The translations under genes were made by a program, and so were the position numbers. The notes under the pieces were generated by a model. That model saw only the letters and a list, made by a program, of their open reading frames with translations. It was not told the origin of the DNA and searched no databases. Below are positions 23,946-30,249 of a stretch of DNA of 43,334 bases, one piece after another; positions within the stretch are counted from its first letter, which is position 1, and each line of letters starts with the position of its first letter. Origin of the DNA: Chloroflexota bacterium (GTDB lineage Bacteria > Chloroflexota > Dormibacteria > Dormibacterales > Dormibacteraceae); NCBI GenBank assembly GCA_005880695.1, contig VBGR01000065.1, positions 1-43,334 on the forward strand, written 5' to 3'.

Positions 23946-24695
23946 GTGGAAGAACGACTCGAGGCAGCGCTCCAGCGCCTTCCGCCAGGCAGCGTGTTCG
24001 CTGGCAGGACGGCGGCCTGGCTGCAGGGGTTTGATGGACCGCATCGGGATCCGATCGAGGTCATCGTGCCGGACAGCTGGTCGGCGTCCGCTCGGGTCGG
24101 CTTCCGCGTCAGGCGGGCTCGGGTCGCGGGTGACGTCGTAACAGTTCGAGGCTTCCCAGCGACGACCGTGTGTCGCACTCTGGCCGATCTCTGCCGCCGG
24201 CGCTCGCTGACCGAGGGAGTCGTCTTCGTCGACATGGCCTTGATAGCCGGCCGGGTCGATCTCGACGCGTTGCGGACTTGGGTCAGGGAGCGCAGCGGAT
24301 GGAACGGCATAAAAGCCTTCAAGCGTGCCGTCCTGCACGCCGACCCGGGAGCCGAATCGCCGATGGAGACTCGCCTGCGGATGCTGCTCGTGCGGGGCAG
24401 GCTGCCGAGGCCACAGACCCAGGTCTCGCTGACGGCGGCAGACGGCACTTTCCTGGGTCGCGTCGATCTCTTCTATCTCGAGCCTCGCCTTGGGATCGAA
24501 TACGACGGAGAGATCCATCGGACGAGCCTGGTCGATGACAATCGGCGCCAGAACCGCCTGACCAACGCCGGCTTCCGGCTGCTCCGCTTCACGGCCTCTG
24601 ACTTGCGAGAGCGCCCGGCGGCGGTGGTCGCTGAAGTTCGTGGGGCGCTCCGCCTGCCAGTTTTGGATCCAAAACCGCTTGTGTTGGCGTCGTAG
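23946..24695 (+). CDS. AbiEi-like / DUF559 (Vsr-like) endonuclease-domain protein, 249 aa
   Basis: The N-terminal half (SVFAGRTAAWLQGFDGPHRDPIEVIVP, then VVTVRGFPATTVCRTLADLCRRRSL) matches the AbiEi-type antitoxin-domain proteins common in actinobacteria. The C-terminal half is a DUF559 PD-(D/E)xK-type nuclease fold with E141 (SPMETRLR), D174 (GRVDLFY), E185 and D187 (IEYDGEIH), then NAGFRLLRFTASDL. All expected acidic residues are present, so it may be active. It is the only gene inside the candidate mobile element, and its last residues (VLDPKP) are encoded by the right inner palindrome. The start is GTG 23946 without a clear ribosome-binding site. It opposes the mutasome genes around it. 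Confidence 0.75.
   Translation: MEERLEAALQRLPPGSVFAGRTAAWLQGFDGPHRDPIEVIVPDSWSASARVGFRVRRARVAGDVVTVRGFPATTVCRTLADLCRRRSLTEGVVFVDMALIAGRVDLDALRTWVRERSGWNGIKAFKRAVLHADPGAESPMETRLRMLLVRGRLPRPQTQVSLTAADGTFLGRVDLFYLEPRLGIEYDGEIHRTSLVDDNRRQNRLTNAGFRLLRFTASDLRERPAAVVAEVRGALRLPVLDPKPLVLAS
24658..24677. repeat. Palindrome C (right inner)
   Basis: CAGTTTTGGATCCAAAACCG, one mismatch pair from a perfect palindrome. It lies within the last codons of the nuclease gene and is an inverted counterpart of palindrome B (22 of 23 bp including flanks). Confidence 0.85.
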
Positions 24696-24699
24696 GACG

Positions 24700-24719
24700 C
24701 GGGTTTGGATCCAAAACGG
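24700..24719. repeat. Palindrome D (right outer)
   Basis: CGGGTTTGGATCCAAAACGG, centre 42 bp from that of palindrome C. It begins 2 nt after the nuclease gene stop triplet region ends at the element edge, and its outward arm runs into the right direct repeat. Confidence 0.8.
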
Positions 24720-24728
24720 CTCAGTCAT
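24715..24728. repeat. Right copy of 14-bp direct repeat flanking the insertion
   Basis: AACGGCTCAGTCAT, identical to 23816-23829. On the minus strand it contains the TGA stop of the 83-aa gene. The duplication leaves both neighbouring genes complete. Confidence 0.75.
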
Positions 24729-24972
24729 AGATCCGTTCCAGGAACCACTGGTCCTGGTGGAGGTCATGGAAGACCTCGCAGAGCAATTCGCTGTTCAAGA
24801 TCACCTTCCAGTACTCGCGCGCGACCGGCCGCGCCCACCAGTCGGTCTCGGCCAGCCAGCGGGCGGTGGGGCTCAAGGGTCCGAGCAGCGGACCTAGCGT
24901 GATCCGGCCGGGAGCGCCCTCGGGGCTCAGCTCGACCTCGACCGGGATGGGCGGATCGCAGAGCCGCGTCAT
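24721..24972 (-). CDS. DUF6504-like small protein of the mutasome operon, 83 aa
   Basis: Short protein ending in REYWKVILNSELLCEVFHDLHQDQWFLERIYD, a pattern I associate with DUF6504 proteins encoded beside imuB and dnaE2 in actinobacteria; the assignment is from memory. The N-terminal half (DPPIPVEVELSPEGAPGRITLGPLLGPL) is beta-like. Function unknown; the position suggests an accessory role in mutasome expression or assembly. ATG 24972 overlaps the imuB stop (ATGA). Its own stop lies inside the 14-bp direct repeat, and before the insertion it would have overlapped the dnaE2 start by 8 nt (ATGACTGA). Confidence 0.65.
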   Translation of the reverse strand: MTRLCDPPIPVEVELSPEGAPGRITLGPLLGPLSPTARWLAETDWWARPVAREYWKVILNSELLCEVFHDLHQDQWFLERIYD

Positions 24973-26228
24973 GGTGCCCGGTGTGGAAAAAAGCCCAGAT
25001 CGCGCGACAACCGCGGGTTCTCGTCAATGACCGGCACCGGCCGGGAGCGCCGCGTGCTGATGGGCGCGTCGGAGGCGCCCAGAGCATGCCAGTGAAACCG
25101 CTGGCTCGGGACAGGCGAGGCCGGCAGCGCCGGCTCTGGCTGCAACGCGACCTCGGCGCCGTGACGTTCCTGGAGCCGCTCCAGGGCGGCCGTGACTTCG
25201 TCTGCTGAGCCGTCGCCCCGGGCCCAGAGCCGGAGCTGGCGGCGTCCGGCCGCCTCCAGTAAGGGCAGCTCGACCCGCATCGCCTCGACCGGTGCGGCGG
25301 GCTGCCACTCGCGCAGCCAGGCGCCCACCAGCCCAAACAGCTCGGCAGTGCTGCTGAGCGGGTGGCGGACGAGCGACTCCCTTTCCTCGGTGTCGAGCCG
25401 TACCCGCAGCTGCTTGGCGCCCGCGCCGCGCAGCGCCAGCTCCTGGGCGAGGTCGTTGCAGAGAGCTCTGGCCACGAAGAGCAAAGCCTCCCGCTCCTCG
25501 ACCGGCGGGTCGAACTGGCGGTGGGCCGACGTCGTGACAGGTGGCGTCCAGGGTGTGAGCCGGTCGGGTTCCTGCCCGCGCGCCCGCTCGACCGTCAGCC
25601 GGCCAGGCTTGCCGAGCTGAGACTCGAGCTGGCGGGGACCGATTCGCGCCACGTCGGCGAGCGTGCGCAGCCCGAGCAGGTCGAGCTGCTCGAGCTGCCA
25701 GCTCTCGAGGTCGAGCTCGGCGATGGGGAGGGGGGCCAAGAAGGGAGCCGCATCCGCCACACGCAGCAGCCTCCCTGGCCGTGCCCTCGCCGCCGCCAGC
25801 CGGGCGCTGAACGGCCCCGGCGCCAGGCCCAGACGGGGTTCGGCGCCGGTTGCCTGGCGCAGCCGCCGCCGCATCTCGCGAACCGCCTCGGTCGCCTGGA
25901 CGACGCCGTCAAGGTCGATCCAGGCGCAGCCGTCGACGCGCGCTTCAACCACCGGCGAAAGGTCGTAGAGCGCCGCACAGACCAGCTCGCGAAGGCGCCC
26001 GGCCGCGTCCGGGTCGGGGTCGAGGAAGACCGCGTCAGGACAGAGCTGCTGGGCCTGGCGCTGTCTCATCCCAACGCGAACGCCGAAGTTCTCCGCCTCG
26101 GGCGAAGCACAGACGACGTGTTCGCGCCAAGCGGCGACCACCACCGGCCGGCCGTAGAGGTCCGGCCGCTGAGCCAGCTCGTAGTGGACTGTCAGACCAC
26201 AGCAGACTCGCGCTCTTCCTGGTTCCAT
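24969..26228 (-). CDS. imuB: ImuB-like inactive Y-family polymerase homologue, 419 aa
   Basis: Mutasome hub protein that links ImuA', the beta clamp and DnaE2. The Y-family scaffold is visible: RPDLYGRPVVVAAWREHVVCASPEAENFGVRVGMRQRQAQQLCPDAVFLDPD, then LEQLDLLGLRTLADVARIGPRQLESQLGKPG (HhH region) and a little-finger-like part (PPVEEREALLFVARALCNDLAQELALRGAGAKQLRVRL). The catalytic acidic motifs of active enzymes are missing: the first strand reads RVCCGLTVHYEL and the SIDE-type motif is replaced by ARVDGCAWIDLDG, as expected for ImuB. The start overlaps the imuA' 3' end by 37 nt. Confidence 0.88.
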   Translation of the reverse strand: MEPGRARVCCGLTVHYELAQRPDLYGRPVVVAAWREHVVCASPEAENFGVRVGMRQRQAQQLCPDAVFLDPDPDAAGRLRELVCAALYDLSPVVEARVDGCAWIDLDGVVQATEAVREMRRRLRQATGAEPRLGLAPGPFSARLAAARARPGRLLRVADAAPFLAPLPIAELDLESWQLEQLDLLGLRTLADVARIGPRQLESQLGKPGRLTVERARGQEPDRLTPWTPPVTTSAHRQFDPPVEEREALLFVARALCNDLAQELALRGAGAKQLRVRLDTEERESLVRHPLSSTAELFGLVGAWLREWQPAAPVEAMRVELPLLEAAGRRQLRLWARGDGSADEVTAALERLQERHGAEVALQPEPALPASPVPSQRFHWHALGASDAPISTRRSRPVPVIDENPRLSRDLGFFPHRAP

Positions 26229-26947
26229 TGCTTCACCTCAGCCAGCACTTGCTCGGGCTGCAGCGCAGCCCCCAGCGGATAGTTGATCTCGAGCTCGGTG
26301 CTCGCCCCTGGCATCCCGACCTTGTTCTTGACGCAGGTCACCCGCGCCTGGACCCCGATCAGCTCGCCGCGCTCGAACCGCCAGCCGGTCCGCTCGCAGC
26401 TGAAGCTCAGGCTGGACGCGTGCGCGAGCGCCCGCGGCGACTCTTCGACCACGGCCAGCACCACCGCCTCTGACCGTTCGGCCGCTGCCGCCAGGACCGG
26501 CAGCCAGGGCTCAGCCGCCGCCGCGATCCGACCCGGCAGGCTCAGCAGCAAGAAGCCGACGCCGGCTCGAGCCAGCGCGGTCGCCGCCTCGCCGGTCGCC
26601 TCGGCGCCAGGTGGGCGGACGACGGTCAGCGCGGAGAGCTCAGGCTCGAACTCCAGCAGCGCCCAGGGGTCGAAGCTCTGACCGGGGTCGATCGCGATCG
26701 CCTGCGCGAAGTCGCGGGTCGCCTGCGCCAGCAGCGCCAGACCCAGGCTCGACTTGCCACAGGTCGCCCGGCCCTGGAGCACCGCGATCCGGCCTTTCGG
26801 GAGCCCCTGGATCCCCGTCAGGCGGTCGATCGCCTCGACACCGGTTGGCCAGGACTCGACAGCCGGCAGCGTGTCGACGCGCGCCAGCGCCTGCTCGCCG
26901 AAGCGGAGATGGATGACGTCGATCGCGCGGGTGAGCTCTTCTTGCAT
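26192..26947 (-). CDS. imuA': ImuA'-type RecA-like mutasome protein, 251 aa
   Basis: RecA-fold protein, first gene of the mutasome operon. PTGVEAIDRLTGIQGLPKGRIAVLQGRATCGKSSLGLALLAQ holds a Walker A-type loop (GRATCGKS) with the Lys retained. ARVTCVKNKVGMPGASTELEINYPLG corresponds to the RecA region after the L2 loop. The rest is divergent, and the protein is shorter than RecA (~350 aa). ATG 26947 has GGAGAG just upstream and an inverted repeat (26963-26979) about 16 nt upstream that may be the damage-response operator. Confidence 0.82.
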   Translation of the reverse strand: MQEELTRAIDVIHLRFGEQALARVDTLPAVESWPTGVEAIDRLTGIQGLPKGRIAVLQGRATCGKSSLGLALLAQATRDFAQAIAIDPGQSFDPWALLEFEPELSALTVVRPPGAEATGEAATALARAGVGFLLLSLPGRIAAAAEPWLPVLAAAAERSEAVVLAVVEESPRALAHASSLSFSCERTGWRFERGELIGVQARVTCVKNKVGMPGASTELEINYPLGAALQPEQVLAEVKQWNQEERESAVV

Positions 26948-26962
26948 CTCTCCGGCCAGGAA

Positions 26963-26979
26963 GTTTTCTGACTGAAAAC
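26963..26979 (-). promoter_or_regulatory. Candidate LexA/SOS-type operator upstream of imuA'
   Basis: GTTTTC-TGACT-GAAAAC is a perfect 6-bp inverted repeat with a 5-bp spacer, in front of the mutasome operon. LexA operators in other phyla have this architecture with lineage-specific half-sites. It differs from the GGATCC palindromes near dnaE2 in its core and spacing. Confidence 0.5.
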
Positions 26980-27121
26980 GCCTCCCGGAAAGACGTCTAT
27001 GGCGGAGCTGGAAGGCTGGCTACAGCTTATCGAACAGATGTTCGTACGTCAAGAAGGATGGTGGGTCCGGCGAATTCGACCTGCTTTTCGGCCGTCCGCG
27101 TTTGAGCGTGAGAGTCACTCC

Positions 27122-27127
27122 TATCAT
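27122..27127 (+). promoter_or_regulatory. -10 box TATCAT of the GT2 gene
   Basis: TATCAT (5 of 6 match) lies 10 nt before ATG 27138 and contains the first bases of an earlier in-frame ATG (27126). This favours leaderless initiation at the second ATG. TTGAGC at 27102-27107 is a possible -35 with a short 14-nt spacer. Confidence 0.5.
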
Positions 27128-27137
27128 GTCAGCGCAC

Positions 27138-27905
27138 ATGGCCACCGCCGAAAACCCCCCGCGCACCGGCCGCCGGGCGACGGTGATGGTGGTCATGCCC
27201 GCCTACAACGCCGCCCAGACGCTGCGCTCGACCTTTTTCGCCATCCCCAGCGGCGTCGCCGACAAGGTGCTGCTGGTCGACGACGCCAGCAGCGATCGCA
27301 CTGTCGAGGTGGCGAAGGAGCTGGAGATCCAGGTCATCGAGCACCCGCACAACGTCGGCTACGGAGGCAACCAGAAGACCTGTTACATGGAGGCCCTGCG
27401 GCAGGGCGCCGACGTGGTGGTGATGCTCCATCCCGACGGCCAGTACGACCCGAAGGTCCTGGGCGACATGGTCGCCGCCATCCAGAGCGGCAAGGGCGAC
27501 ATCGCGCTCGGCTCGCGCTTCCTCGCCCCGGGCGCCGCGCGCAAGGGCGGGATGCCCTGGTGGAAGTTCCTGGCCAACCGCTTTCTCACGACCTGTGAGA
27601 ACCTGGTCCTCGGGCTGCACCTCTCCGAGTACCACACGGGTTACCGCGCCTACAGCCGGCGCTTCCTGGAGACGGTGCCCTTCCTGCGCAACTCCAACGA
27701 CTTCGTCTTCGACACCCAGATCCTCGTCCAGGCCGCCGCGTTCGACTTCGCGATCGCAGAGGTGCCCGTCAACACCAAGTACTTCTCTGAGGCGTCCTCG
27801 GTGAACTTCCGGGTCAGCACCGTCTACGGACTGAAGACGCTAGCGGTGCTCGGCGGTTACCTGCTGCACCGGCTGGGACTCAAGTCCCGCCTCTTCAAGC
27901 ACTAA
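27138..27905 (+). CDS. GT2 family glycosyltransferase, 255 aa
   Basis: GT-A fold transferase resembling polyprenyl/dolichyl-phosphate sugar synthases. VMPAYNAAQTL begins the nucleotide-sugar domain, VLLVDDASSDRTVEVAKEL gives the UDP/GDP-binding acidic pair, and HPHNVGYGGNQKT and VVMLHPDGQYDP supply the DxD-like metal site. GSRFLAPGAARKGGMPWWKFLANRFLTTCENLVLGLHLSEYHTGYRAYSR is the family's acceptor region. There is no C-terminal transmembrane segment, so it acts at the cytoplasmic face. ATG 27138 is chosen over 27126 because of the -10 box position. Confidence 0.87.
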   Translation: MATAENPPRTGRRATVMVVMPAYNAAQTLRSTFFAIPSGVADKVLLVDDASSDRTVEVAKELEIQVIEHPHNVGYGGNQKTCYMEALRQGADVVVMLHPDGQYDPKVLGDMVAAIQSGKGDIALGSRFLAPGAARKGGMPWWKFLANRFLTTCENLVLGLHLSEYHTGYRAYSRRFLETVPFLRNSNDFVFDTQILVQAAAFDFAIAEVPVNTKYFSEASSVNFRVSTVYGLKTLAVLGGYLLHRLGLKSRLFKH

Positions 27906-27919
27906 CAACCACCAGCCAG

Positions 27920-28285
27920 CTAGAAGCTAAGAACGCGCTCCGCCTCCATCGTCAGGCGGACCAGGTCGGGCGGCGTGATGAACTCCTGGCCGCTTCCCAG
28001 CTGCGAGACCCCCCGGGCCTCGGCGCATCCCTTTCAAACGTAGAAGGTGATGTTCTGCGCGGCGCATTTCGCCAGCAGGTCGGCCAGCGGCGGGATGCCG
28101 ACGCCGCGCACGCCGGCGGCGACTTCCGGCTTGACCAGCTCGGTGGCATCGCCCGCCAGCGCGATTCCGCACTCGACACCGGCCGTGGCGGCGCCGTTGG
28201 CGGCGATGTGGAACGGGATGCTTGCCCGGGTCGGGTCGGTGGGTCCTGTCGACGCGACGATCAGCAGCTTTGGCACGGCTAGCAT
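27920..28285 (-). CDS. DsrE-family protein with in-frame TGA at codon 84: candidate selenoprotein, 121 aa
   Basis: Before the TGA the frame reads LLIVASTGPTDPTRASIPFHIAANGAATAG, GIALAGDATELVK and GVGIPPLADLLAKCAAQNITFYV. After it the same frame continues KGCAEARGV and FITPPDLVRLTMEAERVLSF to TAG. Together these make a complete DsrE-family protein. The TGA (28036-28034) replaces the first Cys of the VCxxC motif I know from family members, giving UxxC. A hairpin at 28027-28002 begins close behind it. DsrE proteins handle sulfur or redox relays. The alternative is a pseudogene with one recent nonsense mutation, or a sequencing error at one base. No selA, selB or selC is in the window. ATG 28285 is only 10 bp from the divergent start at 28295. 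Confidence 0.6.
28002..28027 (-). promoter_or_regulatory. SECIS-like hairpin downstream of the in-frame TGA
   Basis: On the minus strand, 12 nt after the TGA, GAGGCC (28021-28016) pairs with GGTCTC (28010-28005), with one G-U pair, around loop CGGGG. A lower TGC/GCA stem is separated by a 3-nt bulge (GCC). The apical loop lies about 19-23 nt after the TGA, within the range known for bacterial SECIS elements, with a G in the first two loop bases. The fold was done by eye. Confidence 0.5.
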
Positions 28286-28294
28286 GATCTCGCA

Positions 28295-28558
28295 TTGGTC
28301 ACTGTCAGCGTCAAGCCCGACGCGGCCGGCTGGCTCTGCACCGTCGAGGTGCGCGACAACCGCTCGGCTACCCTCCACCTGGTTCGGGTCAGCGCGGATG
28401 AGCTGCGCCGGCTGGGTGGGACTGATCCTGCAGACCTCGTGCGGCGCAGCTTCGAGTTCCTGCTCGCGAAGGAGGCCAAGGAGTCGATCCTGCGCGAGTT
28501 CGACATCAGCGCAATCAAGCGCTACTTCCCGGATTACGAGGCCGCGATCCGTTCGTGA
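28295..28558 (+). CDS. Hypothetical protein, 87 aa
   Basis: Small soluble protein: VTVSVKPDAAGWLCTVEVRDNRSATLHLVRVSADEL is a beta-hairpin-like half, followed by a helical half ending DLVRRSFEFLLAKEAKESILREFDISAIKRYFPDYEAAI. I recall similar short proteins in actinobacteria, without known function. The start is probably TTG 28295, because the first strand begins there and no ATG or GTG is available before residue 19. CATGAT (28283-28288) could be its -10 box. It diverges from the DsrE-family gene with only 9 bp between start codons. Confidence 0.65.
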   Translation: MVTVSVKPDAAGWLCTVEVRDNRSATLHLVRVSADELRRLGGTDPADLVRRSFEFLLAKEAKESILREFDISAIKRYFPDYEAAIRS

Positions 28559-28641
28559 TCTCGCCGTGCTGGCTCGAGCAGCAGCATGTGGCATCGTTGA
28601 ACTGAATCGAAGAGGCAGTCCGGGTCGAGGACAGGGTCGCC

Positions 28642-29319
28642 ATGCCGGAGCCGCCGGAGGATCCGCAGGCGCTCGCTTACATCCTCGACCGGGCGCTGCC
28701 CAGGCTCACCTTTGGCCTGATTCGGGTGCAGGACGGGACCCAATCGGTCGGGCCGCTCGCGCTGATCCGGCTCGGCGAGCCACACCGCCGCGGTGACGGC
28801 TGGGTGCGCGAGATCCGCGGCGGCCTCCTGGCGGCTCGCCGTGGCGGGACCGTCCGGACGGCCTGGCGGGATGGCGAGGTCGAGATCGTGGTCGACGGCT
28901 ACCATCCACTCCTTCCTCGCTGGCTGTATCGATTCACGCAGCGGCCCTTCCACCACCTGATGGCGCGACTCTCGCTCCTCCAGGCCAGGGGTCGAGTGCC
29001 GCCCCCCGGCATTCCCAGCCCGCCGGATCAGAGGCTCGCCGCGGCCGCCATCGATGTCGGCATCTGCCTTGCCTTCGCGCGCCTCTTGCGGCGTCCGGCC
29101 CTGCCCATCGTGGCCGCCTACCACGTCGGCTGCTGGAGCCTGGCGGGGCGCACCGCCGGTGGCTTCCTGACCAGGCAGCGGCTGACCTCCGTCGATGGCT
29201 CCCGGGTCAGCTTCGGTCAGGCCACAGTCCGCCTCCTCGCGGTCCCGGTCGCCATCTTCCGGAGACGCGCCCTGCATGACGAGCTGGCAGGTACGGAGGT
29301 CGTCAGATCCGAGAGTTGA
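28642..29319 (+). CDS. RDD-family membrane protein, 225 aa
   Basis: The N-terminal ~130 residues are soluble (ALPRLTFGLIRVQDGTQSVGPLALIRLGEP, VEIVVDGYHPLLPRWLYRF). The C-terminal part is an RDD-like domain: DQRLAAAAIDVGICLAFARLL, a second hydrophobic stretch ALPIVAAYHVGCWSLAGRTAGGFLTRQRLTSVDG, and VSFGQATVRLLAVPVAIF. The final DELAGTEVV matches the end motif of RDD proteins. Function unknown. ATG 28642 is the first reasonable start after the 83-nt gap. Its TGA overlaps the TTG start of the next gene. Confidence 0.72.
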   Translation: MPEPPEDPQALAYILDRALPRLTFGLIRVQDGTQSVGPLALIRLGEPHRRGDGWVREIRGGLLAARRGGTVRTAWRDGEVEIVVDGYHPLLPRWLYRFTQRPFHHLMARLSLLQARGRVPPPGIPSPPDQRLAAAAIDVGICLAFARLLRRPALPIVAAYHVGCWSLAGRTAGGFLTRQRLTSVDGSRVSFGQATVRLLAVPVAIFRRRALHDELAGTEVVRSES

Positions 29320-29750
29320 GCGCCGGTCTAACCATCGCGCGGCCGATCGACGAGGTGTTCGAGTATGTGGCCGATTACCGGCACGTGCCGGAGGTGATGG
29401 AAGGCGTCCGGTCCTGGCGTCCCCTCGGCCGGCAAGCACGCGGGAAGGGCGCCCGCTACCGGGTCGAGCTCGATGCCGCCCACCTGACGCTGAACGCCGT
29501 CCTCCGCATCACTGCGTGGGAACCGCCGCGGGCGATCGCCTGGACCGCCGAGTCGGCCCCGGTGAAGAACGAAGGAAAGTGGCACTTCAGCCCGGGGCAG
29601 GACGGCACCGACGTCGAGCTCGCCGTCGCCTACGACCCGCCCGGTGGGATCTTCGGCGACTTCGTCGCCCGGGGCGTAGAGCGCCTGCTTGAAGGCCGGA
29701 TCCGCAACGCTCTGGAGGGCATGAAAAGGGCGATCGAGAGAGCCGCGTGA
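29316..29750 (+). CDS. SRPBCC (polyketide cyclase/START-like) family protein, 144 aa
   Basis: LSAGLTIARPIDEVFEYVADYRHVPEVMEGVRSWRPLG is the usual N-terminal strand-helix of the Bet v 1-like fold. ITAWEPPRAIAWTAES and DGTDVELAVAYDPPGGIFG are core strands, and VERLLEGRIRNALEGMKRAIE is the long C-terminal helix. It binds a hydrophobic ligand of unknown identity. The start is TTG 29316, overlapping the preceding stop (TTGA); the stop overlaps the next start (GTGA). The run of overlapped small genes from 28642 to 31158 looks like one transcription unit. Confidence 0.8.
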   Translation: MSAGLTIARPIDEVFEYVADYRHVPEVMEGVRSWRPLGRQARGKGARYRVELDAAHLTLNAVLRITAWEPPRAIAWTAESAPVKNEGKWHFSPGQDGTDVELAVAYDPPGGIFGDFVARGVERLLEGRIRNALEGMKRAIERAA

Positions 29751-30247
29751 AGGTCTACCTGGGTCCCGGGGCATCGGGCGGCGTGGATTCCATCAGGCCG
29801 TATGTCGAGGGGCTCCGGCGACGGGGCGTCGAGGCGGTGGGGGTGAAGCTGCCCAGCGGGCGGGCCGAGCGGGCGGTGGCCGTCTTCCTCGAGCAATCCG
29901 GCAGCGGCCCGGACGTGGTGATCGGCGGTCGCTCTTACGGGGGGCGGGTGGCCAGCCTGGCGGCCACCGAGCACGACTTCGCCGGCCTGCTGGTCTTCGC
30001 CTACCCGCTGCACCGGCCCGGCTTTCCGAACCAGCTGAGGACCGAGCACTGGCCGCGCATCCGCTGCCCGGCGCTGATAATCCAGGGCGAGTCCGACCCG
30101 TTCGGCTCGCCCGACGAGCTTCGCCGCGAGGTGCGTAAGCTGCGCGACGTGCGAGTGGTCACCCTGCCCGGCACCGGCCACGCCCTCAGAGAGCGGCTCG
30201 ACGACGCCCTGGCCGCCGCGGCCGACTGGATCACAACCCTGAAGTAG
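29747..30247 (+). CDS. Small alpha/beta hydrolase (KANL3/Tex30-like), 166 aa
   Basis: A short alpha/beta hydrolase without a large cap: LGPGASGGVDSIRPYVEGLRRRGVEAVGVKLPSGRAERAVAVF, nucleophile motif GGRSYGGRVA, FAGLLVFAYPLHRPG, then PALIIQGESDPFGSPDEL with the acid residue and LPGTGHAL with the catalytic His. This matches the dienelactone-hydrolase/KANL3-Tex30 type. The substrate is unknown. It starts with GTG within the 3' end of the SRPBCC gene. Confidence 0.78.
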   Translation: MKVYLGPGASGGVDSIRPYVEGLRRRGVEAVGVKLPSGRAERAVAVFLEQSGSGPDVVIGGRSYGGRVASLAATEHDFAGLLVFAYPLHRPGFPNQLRTEHWPRIRCPALIIQGESDPFGSPDELRREVRKLRDVRVVTLPGTGHALRERLDDALAAAADWITTLK

Positions 30248-30249
30248 CG

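Larger units (their letters stand above)
23830..24714 (+). mobile_element. Candidate mobile element (885 bp) with paired palindromic ends and a DUF559 nuclease gene
   Basis: The segment lies between two 14-bp direct repeats and splits what was a continuous imuB - small ORF - dnaE2 operon. Each end carries two GGATCC-centred palindromes with centres 42 bp apart: 23841/23883 on the left and 24667/24709 on the right. The inner sites form a 23-bp inverted repeat with one mismatch (23873-23895 and 24656-24678). Both outer sites keep the outward TTTTGG arm intact but have a changed inward arm (CCAAAT and CCAAAC). The only gene inside encodes a DUF559/Vsr-like nuclease. No known transposase is present. 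The exact ends are uncertain by up to about 7 nt because the right terminus resembles the target. Confidence 0.6.

Noticed and set aside
23832-24719. The four GGATCC palindromes read as SOS/LexA boxes of the mutasome
   Set aside because: Only two are near the dnaE2 start; the others lie at the 3' ends of genes. They are arranged symmetrically around the insert with fixed 42-bp spacing, and the imuA' promoter has a different repeat, so element ends explain them better.
26948-27121. Additional RNA gene or riboswitch in the 190-nt gap before the GT2 gene
   Set aside because: Apart from the inverted repeat at 26963-26979, a short AGACGTCT palindrome and the GT2 promoter, I see no convincing structure.
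26999-27598. Plus-strand frame starting at ATG 26999 (MAELEGWLQLIEQMF...)
   Set aside because: It turns into an Arg/Gly/Pro-rich shadow of the GT2 gene after about 45 codons and has no ribosome-binding site; the first part may be chance or a remnant.
27920-28036. Calling the DsrE-family gene a simple pseudogene
   Set aside because: No other lesion is present, the frame downstream of the TGA is intact and family-like, and the TGA sits at the redox Cys with a hairpin behind it. A single nonsense mutation remains possible and is stated as the alternative.
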